Counted from the first letter of the stretch, positions 17,112 to 24,611 are shown. The stretch: DNA of 26,919 bases from CAYUNA01 sp047629355 (GCA_047629355.1 JBLHWU010000070.1:1-26919), one strand, 5' to 3'. Numbers and translations are program-made. Notes: a model not told the origin generated them from the letters alone.

Positions 17112-18401
17112 ATGAGCATCAATATACCAGACACAAAGGAAAATCAAAAGCGAATCGTCATCGTCGGTGGCGGATTTGCAGGCTTAAACTTGGCAAAGCG
17201 GATGAGTAAAACCGATTACCAGGTTGTCTTGATTGATAAAAATAACTATCATCAATTTCAGCCTTTATTTTATCAGGTCGCGATGTCGGGATTAGAGCCG
17301 AGTTCGATTGTTTTTCCTCTGCGGAAAATGTTTCAGAAATATAAAAATACTTTTATTCGAGTCGCTAAGGTCGAAGAAATTGATGCACAAAAACAAGAAA
17401 TTAATACTGAATTAGGCACTTTAGAATACGATTATCTCGTACTGGCAATCGGCGCAGAGACGAACTTTTTCGGCAATGAACATATCGCCGAAAAAGCGAT
17501 TCCGATGAAGTCCGTTTCAGAAGCCTTGTATTTAAGGAATGCAGTTTTAGATGACTTTGAAAAAGCTTTGGTGACCACTGATTTTGAAACCCGTCAAAAA
17601 TTATTAGATATCGTCATTGTGGGCGGAGGACCTACGGGCGTTGAAGTAGCAGGAGCTTTGGCAGAAATGAAAAAGTACATTTTGCCTAAAGATTATCCTG
17701 AAATGGACTGCGATGAAATTGACATTTTTCTCTTGCAAGGCGGTGATGCCTTGCTTAAAGGAATGTCTGAAAATGCATCGCAATCTTCTTTAAAATACTT
17801 GCAAGATTTGGGGGTCAAAGTTCAATTAAACGCTCGCGTAACAGACTTTGATGGAGAATTTGTCTGCGTCAAAGACGGTGATAAGATTCCTGCCAAAAAA
17901 GTTATTTGGGCCGCAGGGATTATTGGCAATAAAATGAAAGGACTTCCTGATGATTGCCGTTGTTGGGGTAATCGTTTTCGGGTCAATCGCTTGAATCAAA
18001 TTCAGACTTTCGACAATATTTATGCCATCGGCGACATCTGTTATATGGAGGAACCCGATTATCCAAAAGGGCATCCGCAAGTCGCACAAGTAGCGATTCA
18101 ACAAGGTAAAAATCTCGCTAAGAATTTCAAATTAATGGAAAAAGAGAAGTCGCTAAAAGAATTCTCCTACAATGACTTAGGTTCGATGGCCACAATTGGA
18201 CGGCATTTGGCAGTCGTCGATTTACCCAGATGGAAAATGAACGGTTTATTCGCTTGGTTCATCTGGTTATTTGTTCATTTATTTCAACTAATGGGCGTCA
18301 AAAATCGGCTCTTCGTTTTCATCAATTGGGTCTGGAATTATGTGACGTATGACCAGAGTTTACGGTTAATTATCAAACCGAAAGTACCAAAAAATAAGTA
18401 G
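17112..18401 (+). CDS. ndh: type II NADH dehydrogenase (NDH-2)
   Basis: 429 residues, a single-subunit FAD enzyme that oxidises NADH and reduces quinone at the cytoplasmic membrane without pumping protons. The FAD Rossmann motif is IVIVGGGFAGLNLAKRM near the N-terminus; the NADH-binding motif is IVIVGGGPTGVEVAGALAEM about 160 residues later; the FAD-contact block is YAIGDICYMEEP. The C-terminal stretch FAWFIWLFVHLFQLMGV with amphipathic surroundings fits membrane attachment. I use the ATG at 17112; a TTG nine bases earlier is possible but unneeded. The cytochrome c gene follows on the same strand after 117 bases containing degenerate repeat copy C. Other FAD/NAD disulphide-type reductases are excluded by the lack of a CxxxxC motif. 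Confidence 0.92.
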   Translation: MSINIPDTKENQKRIVIVGGGFAGLNLAKRMSKTDYQVVLIDKNNYHQFQPLFYQVAMSGLEPSSIVFPLRKMFQKYKNTFIRVAKVEEIDAQKQEINTELGTLEYDYLVLAIGAETNFFGNEHIAEKAIPMKSVSEALYLRNAVLDDFEKALVTTDFETRQKLLDIVIVGGGPTGVEVAGALAEMKKYILPKDYPEMDCDEIDIFLLQGGDALLKGMSENASQSSLKYLQDLGVKVQLNARVTDFDGEFVCVKDGDKIPAKKVIWAAGIIGNKMKGLPDDCRCWGNRFRVNRLNQIQTFDNIYAIGDICYMEEPDYPKGHPQVAQVAIQQGKNLAKNFKLMEKEKSLKEFSYNDLGSMATIGRHLAVVDLPRWKMNGLFAWFIWLFVHLFQLMGVKNRLFVFINWVWNYVTYDQSLRLIIKPKVPKNK

Positions 18402-18490
18402 GGGTTTTGAGGAAACAAAACGATTTTTAAAAACCTTTCCATTCCCCAAATGTTTCACTCGCATTGCCGCAGACCGCGCGCATTATTTGT
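18400..18490 (+). repeat. degenerate bipartite hairpin repeat, copy C
   Basis: Starts at the NADH dehydrogenase stop codon. The order matches the other copies (GGGGTTTTGAGG, A/T-rich middle, CACTCGCATTGCCGCAG), but hairpin 1 pairs only in patches and hairpin 2's right arm reads ACCGCGCGC instead of a complement. It looks like a decayed copy. It occupies most of the gap before the cytochrome gene. Confidence 0.7.
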
Positions 18491-18518
18491 AAATGGGAGA
18501 AAAATTATAAAAAGTATT

Positions 18519-18932
18519 ATGTGGAAATCTATTCCTTTTTTTACCTTATTTTTAATATTCATCCTTACGCTAACCAACTGTGAGACAGAAACTTACCGTC
18601 AAGGTCGTATCCTTTACGAGAACTTCTGCGCCAGCTGTCACATGGAAGACGGTACAGGTTTACAAGGTGTTATTCCGCCATTGGCAGGCGCAGATTATGT
18701 GCGAGACCACCAAGCAGATTTGCCCTGTATCATTCGTGTTGGCCTTAAAGGGGAGATTGTCGTCAATGGCAAAAAATATGACAGTGTGATGAAAGGAGAG
18801 AACAAGCTTTCTCATTTTGAAATTACAAATATTATTAATTATATCAATCAGGCTTGGGGTAATGACTTTGGAATTATCAAATTTGATGAAGTGCAGGAGG
18901 AATTGGATAAGTGTCCTAAGATTTATCAATAA
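18519..18932 (+). CDS. monohaem cytochrome c lipoprotein
   Basis: 137 residues from the ATG at 18519, which puts a proper signal at the N-terminus (MWKSIPFFTLFLIFILTLTNC, lipobox Cys21). Haem is bound covalently at CASCH (37-41), and His41 is one axial ligand; Met in YDSVMKG is a good candidate for the sixth. The fold is a small class I cytochrome c (RGRILYENFCASCHMEDGTG and a C-terminal helix FEITNIINYINQAWG). It should sit on the periplasmic side and carry electrons in respiration. An in-frame ATG 69 bases upstream would add 23 residues encoded by repeat C and would hide the signal peptide, so I reject it. It follows the NADH dehydrogenase gene and could share its transcript. Confidence 0.88.
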   Translation: MWKSIPFFTLFLIFILTLTNCETETYRQGRILYENFCASCHMEDGTGLQGVIPPLAGADYVRDHQADLPCIIRVGLKGEIVVNGKKYDSVMKGENKLSHFEITNIINYINQAWGNDFGIIKFDEVQEELDKCPKIYQ

Positions 18933-19005
18933 TGAATGTTTTGATATTAAAAAATAACTAAGTAGTAAACTATCAATAAGTATCGTTTACTAAGCTGTTC
19001 TTGAG

Positions 19006-19083
19006 TTAGGGGCGTACCCTTGTGGTCGCCCAGTGTCTTGGGAATCAAAGTATTGGGCGACCACAAGGGTACGCTTCTACAAA
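19006..19083. repeat. long dispersed palindrome, copy 2
   Basis: Arms 19006-19032 and 19054-19083 share a perfect 21-base core, GCGTACCCT...GGTCGCCCA. The outer ends differ by a few bases. The loop (19033-19053) is unrelated to that of copy 1 at 11340-11423. Copy 1 has GCGCACCC/GGGTGCGC where this has GCGTACCC/GGGTACGC, a compensated change. It lies between the cytochrome and cutC genes. Confidence 0.88.
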
Positions 19084-19139
19084 TGATATGCTTAGTTCGG
19101 TACTAATTTTTTTTAGTCAAATTACTTTTAAAAGATTCA

Positions 19140-19772
19140 ATGGAAATATTTAAAGAAGCCTGCGTCGAAACCTACGAACAAGCGATTTTAGCTCAAAAAA
19201 ACGGCGTAAACCGTATTGAACTTTGTGGCGATTTATCCGTTGGTGGTGTCACACCAGATTTTGCATTAACGCAAAGACTCTTGGTCGAATTAACCATTCC
19301 AATTCGGGTAATGGTGCGCCCAAGAGGTGGAAATTTTGTGTATTCAACGAGTGAATTAGAAGAAATGAAAACCACCATTTTAACCTTTAAGAAAATGGAG
19401 GTAGAAGGTGTCGTTTTTGGAATTTTAAAAGAAGACAACACCATTAACTTAAATGAAAATCAAACATTAGCCAATCTTGCGAAACCGTTGAAAGTGACTT
19501 TTCACAAAGCAATTGATACAACAAATGATATTTTAGGTGAATTTAGTAAGCTTCTGAAAATCAGCGAGATAGATACTGTTTTGACATCAGGTGGAAAACC
19601 AACTGCATTAGAAGGGATGCCTATTTTAAAAGAAATGATAAAATTGGCTGGTGACAAAATAACCATCTTGTCTGCTGGGAAAATCACAAACGAAAACTTA
19701 TCTAAACTTCACCAAAAAATCGGCGGAACAGCCTACCACGGTCGAAAGATTGTAGGTAATTTAACCGTTTGA
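19140..19772 (+). CDS. cutC: CutC family protein
   Basis: 210 residues of a TIM-barrel-type family long linked to copper homeostasis, although the biochemical role is not settled. It begins EIFKEACVETYEQAILAQ, then the family block NRIELCGDLSVGGVTPDF, then RVMVRPRGGNFVYSTSELEEM, KVTFHKAIDTTND and VLTSGGKPTALEG. It is shorter than the usual 240-250 residues; the C-terminus ends AYHGRKIVGNLTV with no frameshift seen, so it may simply be a short member. It is cytoplasmic, without export signal or metal-binding Cys cluster. No metal-transport gene is nearby, so no copper role can be inferred from context. Confidence 0.88.
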   Translation: MEIFKEACVETYEQAILAQKNGVNRIELCGDLSVGGVTPDFALTQRLLVELTIPIRVMVRPRGGNFVYSTSELEEMKTTILTFKKMEVEGVVFGILKEDNTINLNENQTLANLAKPLKVTFHKAIDTTNDILGEFSKLLKISEIDTVLTSGGKPTALEGMPILKEMIKLAGDKITILSAGKITNENLSKLHQKIGGTAYHGRKIVGNLTV

Positions 19773-19807
19773 TAACCCAACCTATAGCCATTCTAAACCT
19801 TTTTTGT

Positions 19808-19815
19808 TATCTTTG
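19808..19815 (+). promoter_or_regulatory. possible -7 element for the GH18 gene
   Basis: TATCTTTG is an exact TAnnTTTG match, about 35 bases before the start codon. No TTTG is found 19-21 bases upstream. Confidence 0.4.
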
Positions 19816-19849
19816 GCATTATCTACTTCTATTGAACAAATAAGGCGAA

Positions 19850-21181
19850 ATGAGAAAAAATTATTGGCTAAAGGTAAATCCTTTTTTGAATCTTAGCTTT
19901 TTTAAAATTAGTAAAAACATTCCCCAGAATCTAAAACGAATCGTTTTATTTTGTACCTGTTTTATTTGCTTTTTTACGACTCAAACAAGGGCGCAAGACT
20001 TTAAAGTTATCGGCTATCTGCCATCCTACCGCTTCCATTTAAATGATAAAATTGAATATTATAAAATGACACATGTCTGCCTGTCATTTGCGAATCCAGA
20101 CGCTTATGGTAATCTGTCATTTGCTAAAAATGCTGACCCAGCTCCTGTGATTAAAAATGCACGTGCGGCGGGTGTGGGAGTATTTTTATCCTTGGCAGGT
20201 GGTGGACTGGAGCCTGCTTGGCAACGGTCTTGGCGCAAGTTGCAGCAACCATATTTTCGGCGAGATTTTATTCAAAAAATTGTCGATTATGTCTTGATTC
20301 ATAGAATGCAAGGCGTCGATGTGGATATAGAATGGGATGAAGTGGGTGCGAATTATAGCGATTTCGTGATAGAATTGGGGTCAGCTTTGCGTTTTCATAA
20401 CCTCAAAATGACTGCCGCTTTACCAGGCATTCATCGTTATCCGCACATTACGGATGCAGCTTTGCAAGCGTTTGATTGGATAAATGTGATGGCGTATGAT
20501 TTGACCGGACCATGGAATCCTTCAAGAGTCGGACAACATGCGCCATACTCCTTGGCAGTGGAGTCGATTGATTATTGGTTAGGTCAAGATGTACCTGCGA
20601 ATAAACTAAATTTGGGCTTGCCATTTTATGGTTTTGATTTTTCCAATCGAAAAAAAGTGCATTCAGCAAGTTTTGGTGATTTAACGAAAAGGAATGTTTC
20701 TTTTGCCAATTTAGACCAAGTTGGGAAGACCTATTATAATGGTATTCCTACGATAAAAGCAAAAACTACGTTGGCAATGGAACAGACTGGTGGCGTGATG
20801 ATTTGGGAGATTGGGCAAGATTGTTTTAATGGAAATTCGTTGCTGGATGTGATTTTTAAGGAAAAGTTAGTGAATCTAAAGGAAGAAGCTTTGGTGGAAA
20901 TAACTATTGAAAAAATAGAAATTCAAGAACCATTTCCAGCTGAAATAATGCCTGAAAGTCAACCAATAGATGGCCAATTGACTAAATATGATACTTGGGA
21001 AGTGATGCCAGCAGAAGGTCGTTTTGTGTTTGTGGATGTAAAAGGACGAGCGCTTTTTTCAAAAAAGGTGGAATCGAATCATACGTTGAAAATCAATACA
21101 GGTTTTCTGCTGAACGGATTGCAGTTTTTTGAAATTGTTGAAGAAGGACAGCCAGAACCGCAACAAGAATTGAATAATTAA
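19850..21181 (+). CDS. secreted glycoside hydrolase family 18 protein
   Basis: 443 residues. A positively charged N-terminus of about 29 residues precedes a hydrophobic segment (IVLFCTCFICFFTTQTRAQ), so it should be exported; cleavage is likely near residue 49. The TIM-barrel GH18 domain (about 50-360) shows IGYLPSYRFH, LSLAGGG (113-119), the catalytic strand GVDVDIEWDE with Asp157, Asp159 and acid Glu161, and INVMAYDLTGPWNPS. The full family motif is DxxDxDxE; the outermost Asp is Gln154 here, but the catalytic D-D-E are present. It probably cleaves chitin or related beta-1,4-GlcNAc polymers, perhaps peptidoglycan or host glycans. Residues about 360-443 form a small beta-rich tail without a T9SS motif. 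No partner transport genes are nearby. Confidence 0.88.
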   Translation: MRKNYWLKVNPFLNLSFFKISKNIPQNLKRIVLFCTCFICFFTTQTRAQDFKVIGYLPSYRFHLNDKIEYYKMTHVCLSFANPDAYGNLSFAKNADPAPVIKNARAAGVGVFLSLAGGGLEPAWQRSWRKLQQPYFRRDFIQKIVDYVLIHRMQGVDVDIEWDEVGANYSDFVIELGSALRFHNLKMTAALPGIHRYPHITDAALQAFDWINVMAYDLTGPWNPSRVGQHAPYSLAVESIDYWLGQDVPANKLNLGLPFYGFDFSNRKKVHSASFGDLTKRNVSFANLDQVGKTYYNGIPTIKAKTTLAMEQTGGVMIWEIGQDCFNGNSLLDVIFKEKLVNLKEEALVEITIEKIEIQEPFPAEIMPESQPIDGQLTKYDTWEVMPAEGRFVFVDVKGRALFSKKVESNHTLKINTGFLLNGLQFFEIVEEGQPEPQQELNN

Positions 21182-21243
21182 TTTAGAATAAAATCAAATA
21201 AGTCAAGGAATTTTTTTTCTGAATAAGTTAACTTGATTTTGTT

Positions 21244-21251
21244 TAATTTTG
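21244..21251 (+). promoter_or_regulatory. probable -7 element for tRNA-Arg
   Basis: TAATTTTG matches TAnnTTTG and lies 10 bases before the tRNA 5' end. A weak TCTG lies 22 bases upstream of it. Confidence 0.4.
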
Positions 21252-21261
21252 CAGGATAATT

Positions 21262-21333
21262 GGCTTCATAGTTCAAGGGATAGAACAAGAGTTTCCTAAA
21301 CTTTAGATACGAGTTCGAGTCTCGTTGAGGCCA
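21262..21333 (+). tRNA. tRNA-Arg (anticodon CCT)
   Basis: A complete cloverleaf folds by hand. Acceptor GGCTTCA/TGAGGCC (one wobble), D stem GTTC/GAAC, anticodon stem AGAGT/ACTTT (one wobble) with loop TTCCTAA giving anticodon CCT, a four-base variable region, and T stem ACGAG/CTCGT with loop TTCGAGT. Discriminator A at 21333. CCA is not encoded (CTA follows). It reads AGG codons, and the gene stands alone. Confidence 0.92.
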
Positions 21334-21403
21334 CTATTTTCTAATTTTTATATTTTAAATACTTGTAGAAAAGGTGTTTAAATTTAATGTTTAATTAAAA
21401 TAA

Positions 21404-21877
21404 ATGAAAAATATATTAATGCTCCTTTTGATTTCAACAGTTTTGTTGACTGCTTGTAATAATGAAAAAGGTGCGGCGAACGACAGTGAGTCTACAGCTA
21501 CGCCAAACGAAATATCGCAACAAAAAGTATGGGATGAAATGATGGTGACTCATGATGAAGTCATGCCGAAAAGGTCAGACATTAACAGAATCAATAACGA
21601 TTTGCAAGAATGGGCGGGTGTCAATAAAGAAACGATGGCTAACGGAGATTTAGAGCGAATTGCAGTGCATCTAAAGCAGTTAATAGCTGCTGATGACGGT
21701 ATGATGAATTGGATGAATGGCTTGCAAAAATTGGACGGCTTGCGGGCAGAATTGAGGCATGATGCGATTATGAGTTACTTGGCAGAACAGAACAAAATTA
21801 TCACCAAAGTGAAGAAGCAAATGTTGTCAAGTATAACTCAAGGCCAAACGTTATTGACAGAACTGAAGGGCGAATAA
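21404..21877 (+). CDS. small helical lipoprotein of unknown function
   Basis: 157 residues. Lipoprotein signal with Cys18 (LISTVLLTACNN), then an Asn/Ser-rich linker. The mature part (about 40-157) is predicted to be alpha-helical and rich in charged and Met residues: QQKVWDEMMVTHDEVMPKRSDI, LKQLIAADDGMMNWMNGLQ and an EQNKIITKVKKQMLSS helix. Similar proteins occur in many Bacteroidota, sometimes named 'viral A-type inclusion protein', but I know of no established function. It may bind another envelope partner through its helices. A strong terminator (21988-22020) follows, and the downstream SCO gene lies 184 bases away, so an operon is uncertain. Confidence 0.75.
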   Translation: MKNILMLLLISTVLLTACNNEKGAANDSESTATPNEISQQKVWDEMMVTHDEVMPKRSDINRINNDLQEWAGVNKETMANGDLERIAVHLKQLIAADDGMMNWMNGLQKLDGLRAELRHDAIMSYLAEQNKIITKVKKQMLSSITQGQTLLTELKGE

Positions 21878-21987
21878 ATTCCTTGTGGATTTCTTTGTTT
21901 TTAGGTCTTTTAAAAGGAGAAAGGACGAGTCAGAATGGTAGGTTATTTATTTCCTAGCCCTTTAATGTTTTTAAGAAAATTAAATTG

Positions 21988-22020
21988 AGGGAATAGCGAT
22001 TCGTTATTCCCTTTATTTAT
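21988..22020 (+). terminator. intrinsic terminator of the helical lipoprotein gene
   Basis: AGGGAATAGCG (21988-21998) pairs with CGTTATTCCCT (22002-22012) with one wobble, followed by a T-rich run. Confidence 0.75.
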
Positions 22021-22061
22021 TTATACTATTTAATTGATTATCAATATTTTAAAATAAGTTT

Positions 22062-22718
22062 ATGAAAAATATAATTTTTGGAACGATTGCTTTAATGAGT
22101 ATTTTTGCACTTTTTAATTGCGGAGATTCTGTGGATAATGCTGGCAGTAATGCACCACTAATGGAAAAAACATCATTGCCATTTTTAGGTTTTCATGATA
22201 CCGATTCTATCTCTGGAGATACGATTTATCATACCATTCGTCCCTTCGAATTTATGAATCAAGACAGTCAAAAGGTGACGAATGAAATGTTTGAAAATAA
22301 GGTATATGCAGTTGATTTTTTCTTTATTTCTTGCCCAACGATTTGCCCAAAATTGACGAAGCAAATGTTGCGGGTTCATGAAAAATTCAAAGATAATCCA
22401 AATTTTCTGATGCTTTCACACACAGTAGATACGAAGCATGATACGATTCCGCGTTTGAAAAGTTATGCCAAAAATTTAGGGGCAGATACTCAAAAATGGC
22501 ATTTTGTAACAGGTGATAAAAGCGAAATTTATACCATCGCAGAAGATTATTTCAGTGTGGCATTGGAAAACGATGATGCTCCCGGAGGGTTTGACCACAG
22601 TGGACGAATTATTTTGGTGGATGGAAAGGGGAGAGTGCGTTCTTTTTGCAACGGCACAGAACCAGAAGAAGTGGATGTATTCATGAAAGATATTGAACTA
22701 TTACTGAAATCAAGCTAA
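22062..22718 (+). CDS. SCO1/SenC-family copper/thiol lipoprotein
   Basis: 218 residues, thioredoxin-like. Lipoprotein signal with Cys20 (SIFALFNCGD). The SCO copper/thiol motif CPTICP has Cys91 and Cys95, and the third ligand is His179 in GGFDHSGR. All three are present, so copper binding is likely. SCO proteins help mature the Cu-A centre of haem-copper oxidases or keep its cysteines reduced, on the outer face of the inner membrane. No oxidase gene is in the window. It comes after the helical lipoprotein on the same strand but behind its terminator. A bidirectional terminator (22738-22785) ends it. Confidence 0.9.
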   Translation: MKNIIFGTIALMSIFALFNCGDSVDNAGSNAPLMEKTSLPFLGFHDTDSISGDTIYHTIRPFEFMNQDSQKVTNEMFENKVYAVDFFFISCPTICPKLTKQMLRVHEKFKDNPNFLMLSHTVDTKHDTIPRLKSYAKNLGADTQKWHFVTGDKSEIYTIAEDYFSVALENDDAPGGFDHSGRIILVDGKGRVRSFCNGTEPEEVDVFMKDIELLLKSS

Positions 22719-22737
22719 AAGTCCAATCCATCATATT

Positions 22738-22785
22738 AACAAAAAAAAGCCTTTTCGATAAGATATCGAAAAGGCTTTTTTTGTT
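22738..22785. terminator. bidirectional terminator of the SCO gene and candidate ncRNA
   Basis: Arms 22738-22760 and 22764-22785 pair almost completely around an AGA loop: GCCTTTTCGATA/TATCGAAAAGGC. They carry an A-run on the left and a T-run on the right, so it works as an intrinsic terminator on both strands. Confidence 0.9.
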
Positions 22786-22975
22786 AATAGAAAATCGTGC
22801 AACAATTAAACAACAATAGCTCCAAATGAAATTTAGGAAAAAAATGAGCAGCAAACCCGAGCGGGAATGCTGCCCTTCAAAAGTCACGCTCTCTCTAATT
22901 TAATTATATGTAAGGTTAATTACTGTCAATTAAGTAGGAAACTATCTCCTCAACCATCTATTTTCTCGTTTCCTA
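22738..22975 (-). ncRNA. candidate non-coding RNA of about 235 nt
   Basis: Minus strand. A full consensus promoter (TTTG, 21-base spacer, TAACTTTG, 23013-22981) points to a start near 22975. The predicted RNA opens with a perfect 8-bp stem (TAGGAAAC at 22975-22968 with GTTTCCTA at 22942-22935). Further along, a strong GC-rich hairpin has stem GGGCAGCA/TGCTGCTC and inner CCC/GGG with a UU/UU internal loop. It ends at the terminator 22738-22785. No plausible protein frame is present: a 68-codon frame (22887-22681) lacks a credible composition and overruns into the SCO gene. Size could fit 6S RNA, but I could not establish identity. Alternative: untranslated leader remnant. Confidence 0.55.
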
Positions 22976-22980
22976 TCATG

Positions 22981-23013
22981 CAAAGTTAAGAAAATCTTCC
23001 CTATATATCCAAA
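22981..23013 (-). promoter_or_regulatory. consensus promoter of the candidate ncRNA
   Basis: On the minus strand, exact TTTG (23013-23010), a 21-base spacer and exact TAACTTTG (22988-22981). It matches both Bacteroidota elements with permitted spacing, the best match in the window, and no gene lies downstream except the candidate RNA. Confidence 0.65.
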
Positions 23014-23690
23014 CAGTTTTTATAAAAATAATGTTGTAACGTCAATTAATTTTCACATCAATTTAACATTAGGTCTTAAAAGTCAAGGTTTTTAAGGCTT
23101 TCACAAATTTTTAAAAGAATTGATATTTTTTTAAAAATTATCATAATGTAGTCAAAGCGGCAACTTTTTTTACAACTTTGATTTTTGTCAAGACAAATTG
23201 TACTCATTAGACTTTATGAATGGCGACTCTGGATAATTCGCAAACTATTGATTATCAATTATTTGCAATTCTAAAAAAGCTACTCATTCATAAAGTCTAT
23301 TAGAGCAAATCCATTTTTTCTTATCCACCTTTTGTTAACACTAAATTAATAGATACTTTCCTTTAGCCTTCCTAAGAAGTTGTTTAGAAATTTTTAACCA
23401 AAACATAAGTTAATACGAAATATAATTTCGACTGAGACAAATAAAATATACAAAACAGAATCATATTTCCAATTTTTATTTGATGTATATTTATTTTAAC
23501 TCAATCAAAAATGTACCCCAAATGTTGTTTGTCTCAAAAGAATCATTTAATTGAAAACAAAAATATATTCTGAAAAATATATTCTGAAAAATAGATTTTT
23601 TGGCTATAAAATTTCCAAACAAGCTCTACGTAAATAAAGTAGGGTAGAGGTATTTCTTTAAAAAAAAGACTCCACCATCAAATATATAAA
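23014..23690. other. AT-rich spacer with imperfect palindromes, upstream of the nuclease gene
   Basis: No gene seen. It holds a dyad TTTGTC-AA-GACAAA (23184-23197); a nested imperfect palindrome 23203-23305; a second one, 23433-23452 with 23484-23503; GAGACAAA at 23434-23441 and its inverse TTTGTCTC at 23528-23535; and a tandem duplication of ATATATTCTGAAAA (23563-23590). No TAnnTTTG element was found near the nuclease gene. Confidence 0.55.
23203..23305. repeat. nested imperfect palindrome
   Basis: Outer arms around TAGACTTTATGAATG (left, ending 23222) and CATTCATAAAGTCTA (right, starting 23285). An inner pair, ATTCGCAAACTATTGAT with ATCAATTATTTGCAATT, fills the middle. The stretch could fold into one long hairpin of about 100 bases. 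Confidence 0.6.
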
Positions 23691-24611
23691 ATGGCAAAAT
23701 TACGAAAGAATCATAATAAAACCAGCGGTGTGCAAAGCTCTGGAATGATTAGTAAAGTGGGGATTTTTTCCTTAATTTTAGGCGCACTATATTTCGCATT
23801 TCAGAAATTTTCAGGCGGTGGAAATGAACCTGCAGATGTGGTTATTGAAGATACGTCAGATATTGAATACACTGATGAAAATGAGATTTTTTATCTTCCA
23901 ACTTCAACAACTGGTCAAATTGTGAAACACCAATATTATGCGATTTCTTACAACGAAGAATACGAACAGCCAGAGTGGGTGGCGTATGAATTGACGAAAG
24001 ACCGATTGTACACCAAAGGAGTGGGGCGCACGAATGATTTTCGACCAGATATAGCGGTGAAAACGGGTTCTGCATCGCTTTCAGATTATAGAGGGTCTGG
24101 TTATGATAGAGGTCATTTAGTGCCAGCAGGCGATATGGGATTTGATTATGATGCGATGTCTGAAACTTTTTTCATGAGCAATATGAGTCCACAAAAACGG
24201 AATTTTAATGGAGGTATTTGGCGAGAATTAGAGGAATTGACGCGGTCGTGGGCGAAGAAATTTAGACACCTTTATGTAGTGACTGGTCCGATTTTGACAG
24301 AAAAAATGATTGGCTATATCGGTGAAAATGAAGTTGGTGTTCCTTCCTACTACTATAAAGTGGTCTTGGATTTGTCAGAACCAGAAATGAAGGGAATTGC
24401 CTATATCATGCCGAATGAAGTTTCAGATAGACCGATTCACGAATATGCCACGTCGATTGATAAAGTGGAGGAGATTACAGGCATTAATTTTTTTTCGAAT
24501 TTGATGGAAGCGAGATTGGAGGAAGAGATTGAGAAAGAATACAATACGGATTTGTGGTTTACGGATAAGAAGAAGTATGATAAGCGGGTGAATAGCTGGA
24601 ATCGTCGATAG
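23691..24611 (+). CDS. membrane-anchored DNA/RNA non-specific endonuclease (NUC1 family)
   Basis: 306 residues. A basic N-terminus (MAKLRKNHNK) precedes one transmembrane or uncleaved signal segment (VGIFSLILGALYFAFQKF, 23-40), so the enzyme is probably tethered with its domain outside the cytoplasm. An acidic linker follows (about 50-65). The nuclease domain carries YDRGHLVPAGDM (DRGH at 139-142, catalytic His142), SNMSPQKRNFNGGIWRELEE with metal-binding Asn173, and the usual RHLYVVTGPIL strand. The beta-beta-alpha-metal active site is complete. Such enzymes degrade DNA and RNA, perhaps for nutrition or defence at the surface. No immunity-protein-like small gene adjoins it. The start is set by the N-terminal anchor; no promoter was seen. 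Confidence 0.9.
   Translation: MAKLRKNHNKTSGVQSSGMISKVGIFSLILGALYFAFQKFSGGGNEPADVVIEDTSDIEYTDENEIFYLPTSTTGQIVKHQYYAISYNEEYEQPEWVAYELTKDRLYTKGVGRTNDFRPDIAVKTGSASLSDYRGSGYDRGHLVPAGDMGFDYDAMSETFFMSNMSPQKRNFNGGIWRELEELTRSWAKKFRHLYVVTGPILTEKMIGYIGENEVGVPSYYYKVVLDLSEPEMKGIAYIMPNEVSDRPIHEYATSIDKVEEITGINFFSNLMEARLEEEIEKEYNTDLWFTDKKKYDKRVNSWNRR

Noticed and set aside
18450..18518. N-terminal extension of the cytochrome c gene
   Set aside because: The extra 23 codons are encoded by repeat copy C and would bury the lipoprotein signal. The ATG at 18519 gives a proper lipobox.
22681..22887. 68-codon minus-strand frame across the SCO terminator
   Set aside because: It runs through a strong hairpin terminator and into the end of the SCO gene, and its composition is not protein-like. 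The interval is better explained as non-coding RNA.
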